Source of the DNA: an uncultured Clostridium sp.
GTDB lineage: Bacteria > Bacillota > Clostridia > TANB77 > CAG-508
DNA: 64,000 nt
Reading direction: 5' to 3'
Assembly: GCA_945865665.1 (NCBI GenBank)
Contig: CAMBEE010000008.1
Location: 20,137-84,136 of the forward strand
Shown: positions 18,036 through 26,358 of the stretch, in pieces
Position numbering within the stretch: position 1 is the stretch's first letter
Layout: the number at the start of each line of letters is the position of its first letter
Made by a program: the position numbers and the translations under genes
The notes under the pieces: model-generated
Database searches by the model: none
The model's input: the letters and a program-made list of their open reading frames with translations, nothing else
Told to the model about the DNA's origin: nothing

Positions 18036-18467
18036 CTAATCAGTAATATATGTTGATATATCTATATTTTCTGTGCTATTTCCTACCTTAAAAGATACTG
18101 TTACTGTTAATTCTTTTAATAAATTTTTTTGTTTTGATTTATCATTTTTTATTAACACATAATCTTTTATCGTTGTTGTTTTACTATATCCTGTAAAATT
18201 ATTATTTTTGTCCATAATATCTTTTTCCGAAATAGTATCCTTTTTATCTATTCCTTTATTATTGTATTCGTCAACATATCCATTTGCTTTTAACTGTTCT
18301 ATTTCTTGTACAGCATATGCTGTTGCAATTTCCATCCTTTTTGTTCTTTCAGAGTTTAGATTTATGTTCATTATCAAATTTGCTAATACTGATATAAAAA
18401 TAGTTATTATAATTATTGAAATTGCTATATCAATGCCTGTTAAGCCTTTTTCTTCTTTTATATACAT
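18036..18467 (-). CDS. Prepilin-like protein, PilV-like minor pilin candidate
   Basis: A 143-residue protein with leader MYIKEEKG and a hydrophobic helix LTGIDIAISIIIITIFISVLA; Asp replaces Glu at mature position +5. The helix continues into ERTKRMEIATAYAVQEIEQLKANGY, a pattern seen in PilV/GspI-like pseudopilins where residues after the TM continue as an alpha helix. Immediately follows the prepilin peptidase gene and precedes the second prepilin-like gene by 15 bases. Confidence 0.7.
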   Translation of the reverse strand: MYIKEEKGLTGIDIAISIIIITIFISVLANLIMNINLNSERTKRMEIATAYAVQEIEQLKANGYVDEYNNKGIDKKDTISEKDIMDKNNNFTGYSKTTTIKDYVLIKNDKSKQKNLLKELTVTVSFKVGNSTENIDISTYITD

Positions 18468-18486
18468 AGTTCATCCTCTCTATCTT

Positions 18487-19293
18487 TTACATAAATCTAC
18501 AAACACCTAAAACTACAATTGTAGAAATCACATTAAATATTGATAAATATAATCCAAGTCTTAATTGCGGATAATATTGTTCAGTGGTCTTTCTGTTTTT
18601 TGAATTTTTTAATCTTTTATTAATCAAATATGCAGATATAAATATAAGTGTTGCTAATATTGTATTAATTGTTACATATTCCCCTGTGAATATTGCCATT
18701 ATCACAATTACCATTAATACTGAATATATGTAACTGTTTTTCGCATATTTTTTTAAGTTAATTGTATCTATTAATAAAAGGATAATAAATAATGCTAAAT
18801 ATATAGCATATCTATATATACTAGTTTTTTCTATTATGTATAGATATACTATATACATAATGGAAATTATAACCCCATACATTAATACTGGTTTATTTAT
18901 TGTTCTATATTCTTTGTCTATTCCTGCCATTAGTATTATAAATGTAAAATATAAAACAAAAAATATGTATTCAATGATTACCTCTGGTTGTAAATTATAA
19001 ATACTTAATTTTGTTAGATATGCAATTACTACAAAAAATATTCCTGATATTGCTTCTAAAATAAAATATCTTGGTCTTATTTTTTGTTTACAATATCTAC
19101 ATTTTCCACCTAAAAATATATAACTAAATAGTGGTATTAAATCTAATATATTTAATTTGTGATTACATTTTGGGCAATATGAATGTGTATGTGTTATGTC
19201 TTCTCCTTTTGGTATTCTATATACTGCTAGAGTATAAAAGCTTCCAAAAGTTATTCCCATTAAAAATATTATTATATAAAAAAATATATCCAT
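18487..19293 (-). CDS. pilD: Prepilin peptidase (A24-type), unusual active-site region
   Basis: A 268-residue polytopic membrane protein that should cleave and N-methylate prepilins. The N-terminal half is typical: GSFYTLAVYRIPKG, then two CxxC pairs (CPKCNHKL, CRYCKQKIRPRYFILEAISG), forming the cytoplasmic zinc-binding loop. The first aspartate can be placed in GIDKEYRTINKP. The second canonical motif GxGDxK is not visible; the nearest candidate is LLIDTINLKKY. The end (YYPQLRLGLYLSI) corresponds to the usual PFGPFL region. Operon position makes the identity secure; activity is less certain. Confidence 0.85.
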   Translation of the reverse strand: MDIFFYIIIFLMGITFGSFYTLAVYRIPKGEDITHTHSYCPKCNHKLNILDLIPLFSYIFLGGKCRYCKQKIRPRYFILEAISGIFFVVIAYLTKLSIYNLQPEVIIEYIFFVLYFTFIILMAGIDKEYRTINKPVLMYGVIISIMYIVYLYIIEKTSIYRYAIYLALFIILLLIDTINLKKYAKNSYIYSVLMVIVIMAIFTGEYVTINTILATLIFISAYLINKRLKNSKNRKTTEQYYPQLRLGLYLSIFNVISTIVVLGVCRFM

Positions 19294-19374
19294 TTTTGTA
19301 TCCTTTTCTATGTTTATTTTTTATAAAAGGCATATACATTTGTATGCATATGCCTATTAATTTTAAAATTATTA

Positions 19375-19590
19375 TTAATAATTTCCATATTCGTTAAATG
19401 CGTTTTCATATTCACCTAATGTGTTGTTTTCAACACCTTGTGCATTAATTGATTTTTCTTTAGCTTCTTTAGCTTTTTGGAATAATCCTGTTTGTGATAA
19501 TGTAGCTATTGAAATACCAGCTAATATTAATAGGATTATGATTGTAATTACTAAAGCAACTAATGTAATACCTTTTTGCTCTTTTTTCAT
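19375..19590 (-). CDS. Short type IV pilin-like protein
   Basis: A 71-residue prepilin-like protein: leader MKKEQKG, then ITLVALVITIIILLILAGIS and a short amphipathic tail ending NAFNEYGNY. Mature length would be about 64 residues, with almost no globular domain. The usual Glu at +5 is replaced by Ala. It lies between the PilP-like and peptidase genes in the pilus operon and may be the main fibre subunit, since no larger pilin is present in the operon. Its N-terminus is almost the same as those of the LamG and discoidin proteins at 41-43 kb. A strong GGAGGGAAAAAC site precedes the ATG. Confidence 0.75.
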   Translation of the reverse strand: MKKEQKGITLVALVITIIILLILAGISIATLSQTGLFQKAKEAKEKSINAQGVENNTLGEYENAFNEYGNY

Positions 19591-19673
19591 TATGTTTTTC
19601 CCTCCTTTTCCTTTTGATATAATATATATATACTATATTTATAAAAATAAATATAATGCTAATAACTAATTAT

Positions 19674-20120
19674 TTATTTAGTTCCTTTATCAGGCAAATA
19701 ACTTGTTTCTGAATTTGAACTTGTATTTGTATTTGTCTTAGTGTCAGTACTTGAACTTGTTGTATTTTCCGATGTTGCACTACCTTGTGAGTTTGAAGTA
19801 TCTGTACTTCCATCTTCTGCTGTTTCATTACTTTCTACAGATTCAAACGGATTTTTTTTACCTGGTACATATTCGTTGATTTTTTTGTAATTGCTCAAAT
19901 CTGTGGAATTAATTTGATAAGTTACAACTATATTATCATCACCAGCATTTTCTGCTGCCTGTAAATCTTCTCTAACATTTTCCGGAGTTGTATAAGATAC
20001 TTTTTCAGGTATTATCTTATTTGTTGGTACAAATTCATATAATAATACGCCTAATATTAATATAATAGCTAAAGTTAATAACAAAATTATTATTATTTCT
20101 TTTATTATATCTTTTTTCAT
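19674..20120 (-). CDS. PilP-like pilus assembly protein (tentative)
   Basis: A 148-residue protein with one N-terminal TM segment (IIIILLLTLAIILILGVLLYEF), a short conserved-looking core ending YVPGKKNPFESV, then a Ser/Thr/Asn-rich tail. The phrase GKKNPFE resembles the PilP segment that binds the secretin in Gram-negatives. Here no secretin is expected. Its place right after pilO supports an assembly-complex role, but the name is inferred from position and a short motif only. Confidence 0.5.
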   Translation of the reverse strand: MKKDIIKEIIIILLLTLAIILILGVLLYEFVPTNKIIPEKVSYTTPENVREDLQAAENAGDDNIVVTYQINSTDLSNYKKINEYVPGKKNPFESVESNETAEDGSTDTSNSQGSATSENTTSSSTDTKTNTNTSSNSETSYLPDKGTK

Positions 20121-20137
20121 CTTATTCCCTCCCTTTT

Positions 20138-20860
20138 TTATTTTGTTGTATTGCTAGCACTAGATGTTGTATTTGTTGTGTCTGCTGTTGTATTACTGTT
20201 AGTATTATTTACGGATGATGTTGTATTAGTTGCTCCTGTTGATGAAGTTCCTGTACTTACAGAATTAGAAGAAATTCCTTCTATTTTTATATCTTTGCAT
20301 ACAAATGTTGCTTGTACTGTATCTCCACCTTCTGAAGAAGAATTCATTTTAAATTCTTCGATTTTATAACCTAATCTTGAATCATCTTCTATATCAGTTA
20401 TAAATTCTTCTATTCCAACATAACTTCCCGTTGCAGTGAAGTTAAGATTGTAAACATTTTCTGCTCCAGAAGAGCTACGAGTTACAACCATGTTCATTGA
20501 TACACCTTCTGTTTTTGCATGGTTTTCTATTCTTACTAATAGGAATTCTATCATATTTTCATAAGTTTGATTTGCTGCTTCTACATTGTTTTCTGTACTA
20601 ACATTAACTCTATCTTCATAACTTGTTTTTTCTGTTTCTAATTTTTTTATAGCATCATTCAAGTCATTTATTTTTTTTTGATAATCGGAACTTGCTAATT
20701 TTGTCGCCTCTTTTACCGTTGTATCAAGTTCTTCATTTTTCTGTTTCATTTCCATTATTCCTAAGATATTGATATTACCAATCTTTAATCCTTTTATCAT
20801 AGTAATAGCTGTTAATATAATAACCAAAACAGTTAATATGCTTAATAATAATTTTTTCAT
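20138..20860 (-). CDS. pilO: PilO-like type IV pilus assembly protein
   Basis: A 240-residue bitopic membrane protein: TM at residues 4-24, a coiled coil (EELDTTVKEATKLASSDYQ to about residue 90), then a ferredoxin-like domain (residues about 95-200, with YNLNFTATGSYVGIEEFITDIE) and a Ser/Thr/Asn-rich tail. This is the PilO layout. It overlaps the PilM-N fusion gene by four bases (ATGA), so the two are translationally coupled, and together they form the alignment complex linking the cytoplasmic motors to the pilus. Confidence 0.8.
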   Translation of the reverse strand: MKKLLLSILTVLVIILTAITMIKGLKIGNINILGIMEMKQKNEELDTTVKEATKLASSDYQKKINDLNDAIKKLETEKTSYEDRVNVSTENNVEAANQTYENMIEFLLVRIENHAKTEGVSMNMVVTRSSSGAENVYNLNFTATGSYVGIEEFITDIEDDSRLGYKIEEFKMNSSSEGGDTVQATFVCKDIKIEGISSNSVSTGTSSTGATNTTSSVNNTNSNTTADTTNTTSSASNTTK

Positions 20861-22482
20861 GGTAAATCACCTTCTATCTTTATTGTAACTATATTATTCT
20901 CTTTCTGTCCAGAAGTAGAAATAACATTTGTAAGTATTCCATTTGTTTTTATGCTAGCTGTTAAATATCCTAATTGCGCATAACTTTTTGATTGAGCCTG
21001 TATTTCTATATGTGTTGATGTTGTGTTTTGTATAGATGTTAACTGAACTTCATTTGGCATAACATACATTAATTTGTTTAACAAATTTGGTATTGATTTT
21101 TTTAATCTATTATTTTCTTGTAATTTTTTATTAATTTCGTCTAAATTATTTATTTTACTTGTATATTCACTAGTTTTATTTTGTGCACTTTGAATATCAT
21201 TATTAACTAATGCTATTTGTGAATTTGTGTTATTTATTGATTCTTGTGCTTGTTCCTTTTTTAGTTCTATTTGTTTATTTATTAAACTTGCAAATGAAGA
21301 ATAAACTATAAACAATATTAATATTCCTATTGAACTTCTTAATAACGCCTTTTCTATTTTATCTAGTGGTACATTAAAATCTACTGTAAATAAATTACTT
21401 TTTAGTTTTTTATCTTCTTTTGTTGTCTTCTTCTTTCCGCCAACTTCCATTTTCAATATATCTGGTAATTTATCCATTAAGCTTGTTTTCTTGAAGTTCA
21501 TTCCAGCAATCCCTTGTCCTAATCCACTAAGTGCTAAAGATATTGCAGAGTTTACTTCTACATAGTCTTTTACATTTATTTCAGGTGATATTTTTATAAA
21601 ACTTGGTTTTAGTATTTCACAACGCACATTTTCCAAATATTCTTCAAAATATAAATCTACATTGTTTATCAAAGCTGCAGTTCCAGTAATATATACTTTT
21701 TCAATTTTATCCATGCTATCATTTATTATTTTTCTTATCTGTCCTAAAATATCATATAAAGTTGGCATTATATCTTCTAAATAACCTGTTTCTTCTTCTG
21801 TAAGTTCTTTTCCTTCTGAAGTATAAATTGTTGTTTCTTTACAAATTTCATATGCTTTTTGATAAGAATTCTCTTTTATATTAATTTTATCTAATATTTC
21901 TTGGCTACCTATATCTAATGTTTTTATATCATATATATTTTGATCTAAAATTGTTGTTATAGTAGTATTTTCTTCTATATTTACAATCAAACAGTTTTCT
22001 TTTGGTTCAAATTTTGTAATATCTGATATTGCCATTGATATTGGTATTATATTTTGCAATCTATATGAACTAAATTTTTGTATTTTTTTATTTAATTCAA
22101 TTTTATTTTCACTTATGTGTATTACTTTTAATCTTTCTTTTTCCTGTGTATCAGGAGTAATTGCATATCTTGTTTCAAAAACATTTGGGTTATAATTTTT
22201 ATCGCCACAATAAGCCTCAAATTCTGTCTTTATTGCTTTAGGTAAATCCTTTTTATTTAATAACGCAAATACTTGGAAAAAATTGTACATCTCTTCAGAC
22301 AAATTTATGCTAATTGGGGTTCTATAACTATATGTTTCTTCGACAATTTGTTTTATTGTTTGATCAAGATTATCATAAAACTTTACACCAAAAGATTCTA
22401 CTTTTATTTGGTCTCTGTCTTTTGAAACTTTTGCATATTTAATTAGGTTTTGTTCTATATATAATCCTAAACAAGTTGACAT
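20857..22482 (-). CDS. PilM-PilN fusion protein
   Basis: A 541-residue protein. Residues 1 to about 340 look like PilM, an actin-like ATPase fold (CLGLYIEQNLIKYAKVS at the start, IVNIEENTTITTIL in the middle, KVYITGTAALI as the second phosphate-type motif). Residues about 380-402 are a TM segment (LLRSSIGILILFIVYSSFA), followed by a coiled coil and a ferredoxin-like PilN domain (LMYVMPNEVQLTSI). PilM and PilN are usually separate and interact through the short cytoplasmic tail of PilN; here they are one chain. First gene of the pilus operon, with a promoter at 22553-22580. Confidence 0.82.
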   Translation of the reverse strand: MSTCLGLYIEQNLIKYAKVSKDRDQIKVESFGVKFYDNLDQTIKQIVEETYSYRTPISINLSEEMYNFFQVFALLNKKDLPKAIKTEFEAYCGDKNYNPNVFETRYAITPDTQEKERLKVIHISENKIELNKKIQKFSSYRLQNIIPISMAISDITKFEPKENCLIVNIEENTTITTILDQNIYDIKTLDIGSQEILDKINIKENSYQKAYEICKETTIYTSEGKELTEEETGYLEDIMPTLYDILGQIRKIINDSMDKIEKVYITGTAALINNVDLYFEEYLENVRCEILKPSFIKISPEINVKDYVEVNSAISLALSGLGQGIAGMNFKKTSLMDKLPDILKMEVGGKKKTTKEDKKLKSNLFTVDFNVPLDKIEKALLRSSIGILILFIVYSSFASLINKQIELKKEQAQESINNTNSQIALVNNDIQSAQNKTSEYTSKINNLDEINKKLQENNRLKKSIPNLLNKLMYVMPNEVQLTSIQNTTSTHIEIQAQSKSYAQLGYLTASIKTNGILTNVISTSGQKENNIVTIKIEGDLP

Positions 22483-22552
22483 CTCTTCTCCTTCGTTTTA
22501 TTCTATAATTTTTATAAATTACACGCAAAAATATAATACTTATTTCTCTTTA

Positions 22553-22580
22553 ATTTTACCGTTTTTAGCAAAAAAGTCAA
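22553..22580 (-). promoter_or_regulatory. Predicted promoter of the type IV pilus operon
   Basis: TTGACT and TAAAAT with a 16-base spacer on the minus strand, about 70 bases before the pilM-N start. It is the only good promoter seen for the ten-gene operon. Confidence 0.55.
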
Positions 22581-22658
22581 TAGTTTTGGTATATTTGTCA
22601 TATAAATATAATATTTTTGTAATATTTCTGTAATAATATTTTTAAAGTGTTTCAGCCT

Positions 22659-23957
22659 TTATTTTTTATGTAATTTACAAATAAAAAATCCATCTTTTTC
22701 TTTGTCTGGTTTTATATTAAATAATCCACTTTTTACAATTTCAAAATCACTATTATTTTTTATAAAATCATTTACAATATCTTCATTTTCTCCTTTTAAA
22801 ATACTACAAGTAGAATAAACAAGATATCCTCCTCTTTTTAGATATTTAGAACAAGTTTCTAATATTTTACTTTGCAACTGACTAATTTCTTCTATGTCCT
22901 CTTTTTTTCTTTGCCATTTTATATCTGGTTTTCTTTTTATAACACCTATTCCCATACAAGGAACATCTAATAAAATTCTATCAAACTTTTCTTTATATTT
23001 TTCTTCATATTCTGACGAATTTTTTACATCTGTATTTATTATTTTTATTCCTAATCTTTCAGCATTTTTCTCTACCAATTTTGTTCTATGTTCATGTATA
23101 TCCCATGCTTCAATTTTTCCTTTATTATGCATTAATTCAGCAACATATGTAGTTTTTCCACCTGGTGCAGAACATGCATCTAACACATTCTCATCTTCCT
23201 GTGGGTTCAAAACAATTGCCGTTAGACCTGCTGATGCATCTTGAATTGTAAATAATCCTTCTTTAAAAAGGCTTAAATTTTCAATATTTTTTATTTTATT
23301 TAATACTAAAAAATCTTCCATATCTGGAATTTCTCTATATTCAATGTTTGCATCTTCTAGTTTTCGCATTATTTCTTCTTTCGTAGTCTTTAATTTATTA
23401 ATTCTTATAATTATTTCTGGTCTTAAATTTAAATTTTTACAAATTTCTTCAACTTCTTCTATTGTATTGTTTTTCATTAATTCTTCTATTATCCATACAG
23501 GCATTGAAGTTGTTTTTGAGATTCTTTCTACATCATCTTTTATTTGAAAAAATTCTTCATAATCTTCTTTTTCTATCTTTCTCAAAATTGCATTTGTAAA
23601 ATTAGAGCTTGAAGCATGTCCATATCTTTTTGCCAAATTTACACTCTCATTTACTGCCGCTGATTTTGGAATTTTATCTAAAAAAATTATTTGGTATGTC
23701 CCCATTCTCAATATATTCAGTATCCATGGTGATATTTTTTTAAGTCTTATTTTTGAATATTTTTTTATAATCTCATCTATTGTTAGTTTCCAAGTTGTTA
23801 CTCCATATACTATTTCTGATATCAACCCTATATCTTTGTCATTTATTTTGTTCCTGTTTTGTTTTATTTCATCATTTAATACTATATTTGAATATGCTTG
23901 TTCTTTATCTATTTTATATAGTGTTTTTAACGCTATTTCTCTTGCTTTGTCTATCAT
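22659..23957 (-). CDS. rsmB: 16S rRNA (cytosine-967 C5)-methyltransferase
   Basis: A 432-residue SAM-dependent RNA methyltransferase. The N-terminal NusB-like domain (AREIALKTLYKIDKEQAYSN, RYGHASSSNFTNAILRKIE) leads to a Rossmann domain with LDACSAPGGKTTYVAEL near residue 260. The two cysteines of the m5C mechanism are in LLDVPCMGIGV and YSTCSILKGEN. Length is normal. It modifies 16S rRNA at C967 (E. coli numbering). The start MIDKAREI has an AGAAAGGAAAA site upstream. Confidence 0.94.
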   Translation of the reverse strand: MIDKAREIALKTLYKIDKEQAYSNIVLNDEIKQNRNKINDKDIGLISEIVYGVTTWKLTIDEIIKKYSKIRLKKISPWILNILRMGTYQIIFLDKIPKSAAVNESVNLAKRYGHASSSNFTNAILRKIEKEDYEEFFQIKDDVERISKTTSMPVWIIEELMKNNTIEEVEEICKNLNLRPEIIIRINKLKTTKEEIMRKLEDANIEYREIPDMEDFLVLNKIKNIENLSLFKEGLFTIQDASAGLTAIVLNPQEDENVLDACSAPGGKTTYVAELMHNKGKIEAWDIHEHRTKLVEKNAERLGIKIINTDVKNSSEYEEKYKEKFDRILLDVPCMGIGVIKRKPDIKWQRKKEDIEEISQLQSKILETCSKYLKRGGYLVYSTCSILKGENEDIVNDFIKNNSDFEIVKSGLFNIKPDKEKDGFFICKLHKK

Positions 23958-24062
23958 TTTAATATTTTTCCTTTCTTATAATACATGTCTTTATTTTTTA
24001 TTGATTATATATCTTTTTTTGTTTTTTGGCAATGTGCTTTTTATAATAATTAATGTGTAAAA

Positions 24063-24418
24063 GCATTATTGAGAGTTATCTATTGTTTAAGATTATGTTC
24101 TATTCATTGCGTTCAAAAAGAAAATCTAGAATAAAAATATGAGCCTCTTTCACTCAGAAAAAATGTATATGTTTTGATAATTTTAAAATGTATTTAAGCA
24201 ATATTAGAATTTCTTAAAAAGATTTATGGAAAGAGTTCACAAAGTGGAAGGGTGCCATAAATATATTTTAGAAATTCTTATGTTGCGTAATAAAATTATA
24301 AAATTATCAAAACATATACATTTTTTGTGAACATCCCTCATTTTTTATTTAAGATTTTCTATTTTTCACTCCAATCAAACGAACATAATCTTAAACAATA
24401 GCTAACTCTCAATAATGC
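24063..24418. repeat. Large hairpin element, copy 2 (about 356 bases)
   Basis: In the divergent gap between rsmB and the dodecin gene. GCATTATTGAGAGTTA...TATTGTTTAAGATTATGTTC at the left pairs with the matching right arm, with one mismatch. Inner stems include AGAAAATCT, AATGTATATGTTTTGATAATTTT and AGAATTTCT. The apex is TTTATGGAAAGAGTTCAC and GTGGAAGGGTGCCATAAA. Read in reverse complement it aligns with copy 1, sharing GTGAAAAATAGAAAATCTTA, TGAGGxATGxTCACAAAA, ACGCAAxATAAGAATTTCT and GAGGCTCA. No ORF is present. Confidence 0.85.
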
Positions 24419-24523
24419 ATCTTGCACATCAATTATATATACATATTAAAAAACAGAAAATTTTTGCATAAATTTTCTAAAAGCGGAAAAAATATTTGTA
24501 AAAGAATTTTTAGGAGGTTTAGT

Positions 24524-24745
24524 ATGGATATAGAAAAACACTTAATAATAACAGGTTCATCTGAAACATCATGGAAAGATGCAATTGTAAAAACTATAGA
24601 AGAAGCTTCAAAAACAATAGATTATCTATCAAGTGTAAAAGTTTTAGAGCAAAGAGCAAAAATAAATGGAAATAAAATATCAGAATATTTTGTAGATTTA
24701 GATTTAACATTTTTTATAGATTTAAATAGAAAGGGTGATAATTAA
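24524..24745 (+). CDS. Dodecin-family protein
   Basis: A 73-residue protein. The pattern ITGSSETSWKDAIVKTIEEA followed by VKVLEQRAKINGNKISEYFVDLDLTF matches dodecins, small beta-alpha-beta-beta proteins that form hollow dodecamers and bind flavins or CoA in other bacteria. The ATG at 24524 follows TAGGAGGTTTAGT; the longer track ORF starts in the AT-rich leader and is rejected. Its stop overlaps the spoVAC start (TAATG), so it is the first gene of the spore operon here. Ligand and role in spores are unknown. Confidence 0.82.
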   Translation: MDIEKHLIITGSSETSWKDAIVKTIEEASKTIDYLSSVKVLEQRAKINGNKISEYFVDLDLTFFIDLNRKGDN

Positions 24746-25209
24746 TGAATCCTATTGAAACAAAGCAAACATATCAAGACTATGTTAATAAAAAGTCCCC
24801 TAATTCCCCTATTTGGAAGAATTGTTTTAATGCTTTCTGGGTTGGTGGATTAATTTGTACAATTGGTCAAATAATAATGAACATTTGTAAAGAAAGAGGT
24901 TTTGATCAAAATCTATCTGGAACAATAGTATCTATAATATTAATTGCTATTTCTGCATTTTTAACAGGCCTTAATATATTTAACAAAATTGGTAAATTTG
25001 CAGGTGCTGGTTCTTTAGTTCCAATTACAGGTTTTGCAAACTCAATAGTCTCACCTGCTATGGAATATAAGTCAGAAGGTTATGTAATGGGTGTTGGCGG
25101 AAAAATGTTTACAGTTGCAGGTCCAGTTCTGGTATTTGGAATATCTGCTTCTATAATTGTAGGCATTGTATATTTAATTTTCAATACTCAAACTATGACG
25201 CTAGTTTAA
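24745..25209 (+). CDS. spoVAC: Stage V sporulation protein AC
   Basis: A 154-residue membrane protein with FWVGGLICTIGQIIMNICKERGFD, LTGLNIFNKIGKFAGAGSLVPITGFANSIVSPAMEYK-type features (landmarks GGLICTIGQ, GAGSLVPITGFANS) that define SpoVAC. SpoVAC, AD and AE form the core channel that moves dipicolinic acid into the forespore and releases it on germination; SpoVAC of Bacillus behaves as a mechanosensitive channel. Translationally coupled to the dodecin gene. Strong evidence that the organism makes endospores. Confidence 0.95.
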   Translation: MNPIETKQTYQDYVNKKSPNSPIWKNCFNAFWVGGLICTIGQIIMNICKERGFDQNLSGTIVSIILIAISAFLTGLNIFNKIGKFAGAGSLVPITGFANSIVSPAMEYKSEGYVMGVGGKMFTVAGPVLVFGISASIIVGIVYLIFNTQTMTLV

Positions 25210-25262
25210 AAACGAGACAAGTGGGACGGTCCAATTTTGTCTCATAATTTTGTCGAAAAAAG
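25210..25262. repeat. Short palindromic repeat inside the spoVA operon
   Basis: The gap between spoVAC and spoVAD holds GAGACAA...TTGTCTC, containing GAGACAAGTGGGACGGTCC, followed by ATTTTGTCGAA. The same sequence order recurs (reverse strand) at 36185-36243, so this is a dispersed intergenic repeat. Confidence 0.65.
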
Positions 25263-25273
25263 GAGTTGATTTT

Positions 25274-26275
25274 TTGGAAAAGATAGGAAAACAAACTATA
25301 AAATTTAATATGCCACCAACAATTACAGAATGTGCTTCTATTGTTGGTCCTAAAGAATCTCAAGGCCCATTATCTAAATATTTTGACCAAACTTTAGATG
25401 ATGAGTTTTGGGGTGAAAAAACATGGGAAAAGGCTGAAAGCAAAATCATAAAGGAAACTGTAAATACCGTAATTAGTAAATCAGGAATTCCATCAGATAA
25501 AATTGAATGTTGCTTTGCAGGTGACCTTTTAAATCAATGTATTTCTTCTAGTTTTGGTCTTCGTGAATTGAATATCCCCTTCTTTGGTGTTTTCGGTGCT
25601 TGTTCTACATTTGTTGAATCCATGTCATTATCAGCAATAGCTGTTGAAAGTTTTGCTGAAAATGCATTATGTGCAACTTCTAGTCACTTCTGTAGTGCAG
25701 AAAAACAATTCAGATTTCCTCTAGAGCTTGGAAATCAAAGGCCTCCTACAGCTCAGTGGACTGTTACTGGTAGTGGTGCTGCAATAATTTCAAAAAATGG
25801 AAACGGACCTTATATCACGCATATCACCCCTGGAAAAATAGTTGATATGGGTATAAAAGATGCGAATAACATGGGAGCAGCTATGGCGCCAGCTTTTGCT
25901 GATACTTTAATTACTCATTTTAAAGATACTGGTAGAAATCCTAGCTACTATGATGCTATTATAAGTGGTGATTTAGGTCATATTGGTAAAGAACTTGCTA
26001 TAGATATTGCTAAAGCTCAAGGGTATAATATCAAATCTAATTATAATGACTGTGGAGTTTTAATTTTTGATAAAGCTACTCAAGATACCCATTCCGGAGG
26101 TAGTGGCTGTGCTTGTTGTGGTACTGTATTTTCTGGCTATTTATTTAAACAGTTACGAGAAAAGAAAATTAAAAAATTATTATTAATCGCAACTGGTGCA
26201 TTAATGAATTCAACAAGTTCTCAACAGGGTGAGTCTATTCCAGGAATTGCTCATGCAATTAGTATTGAACTATAA
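25274..26275 (+). CDS. spoVAD: Stage V sporulation protein AD
   Basis: A 333-residue thiolase-fold protein that binds dipicolinic acid at the inner spore membrane. GKQTIKFNMPPTITECASIVGPKE at the start, FGVFGACSTFVESMSLSA with the thiolase-like Cys, and SGGSGCACCGTVFSGY near the C-terminus are typical. The start is the TTG at 25274, seven bases after AAAGGAG; the track start eight codons earlier runs through the ribosome site. The gap to spoVAC contains a dispersed repeat. Confidence 0.95.
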   Translation: MEKIGKQTIKFNMPPTITECASIVGPKESQGPLSKYFDQTLDDEFWGEKTWEKAESKIIKETVNTVISKSGIPSDKIECCFAGDLLNQCISSSFGLRELNIPFFGVFGACSTFVESMSLSAIAVESFAENALCATSSHFCSAEKQFRFPLELGNQRPPTAQWTVTGSGAAIISKNGNGPYITHITPGKIVDMGIKDANNMGAAMAPAFADTLITHFKDTGRNPSYYDAIISGDLGHIGKELAIDIAKAQGYNIKSNYNDCGVLIFDKATQDTHSGGSGCACCGTVFSGYLFKQLREKKIKKLLLIATGALMNSTSSQQGESIPGIAHAISIEL

Positions 26276-26291
26276 ATTTTGTTCGTGATAA

Positions 26292-26341
26292 ATGTCCCTT
26301 TTGGAACCAATGTCTCAAACAGAACCGTCCCAAAAAGGACA
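26292..26341. repeat. GTCCC palindromic repeat between spoVAD and spoVAE
   Basis: TGTCCCTTTTGG and CCCAAAAAGGACA are complementary and enclose CCAATGTCTCAAACAGAACCGT. The CCGTCCC and TGTCTCA words also appear in the other intergenic repeats of this window. Confidence 0.6.
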
Positions 26342-26358
26342 CGTTAGGAGTGTATGAT

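Noticed and set aside
24422-24745. 107-residue ORF as the dodecin start
   Set aside because: Upstream part is AT-rich leader; the ATG at 24524 has a strong ribosome site and matches dodecin length.
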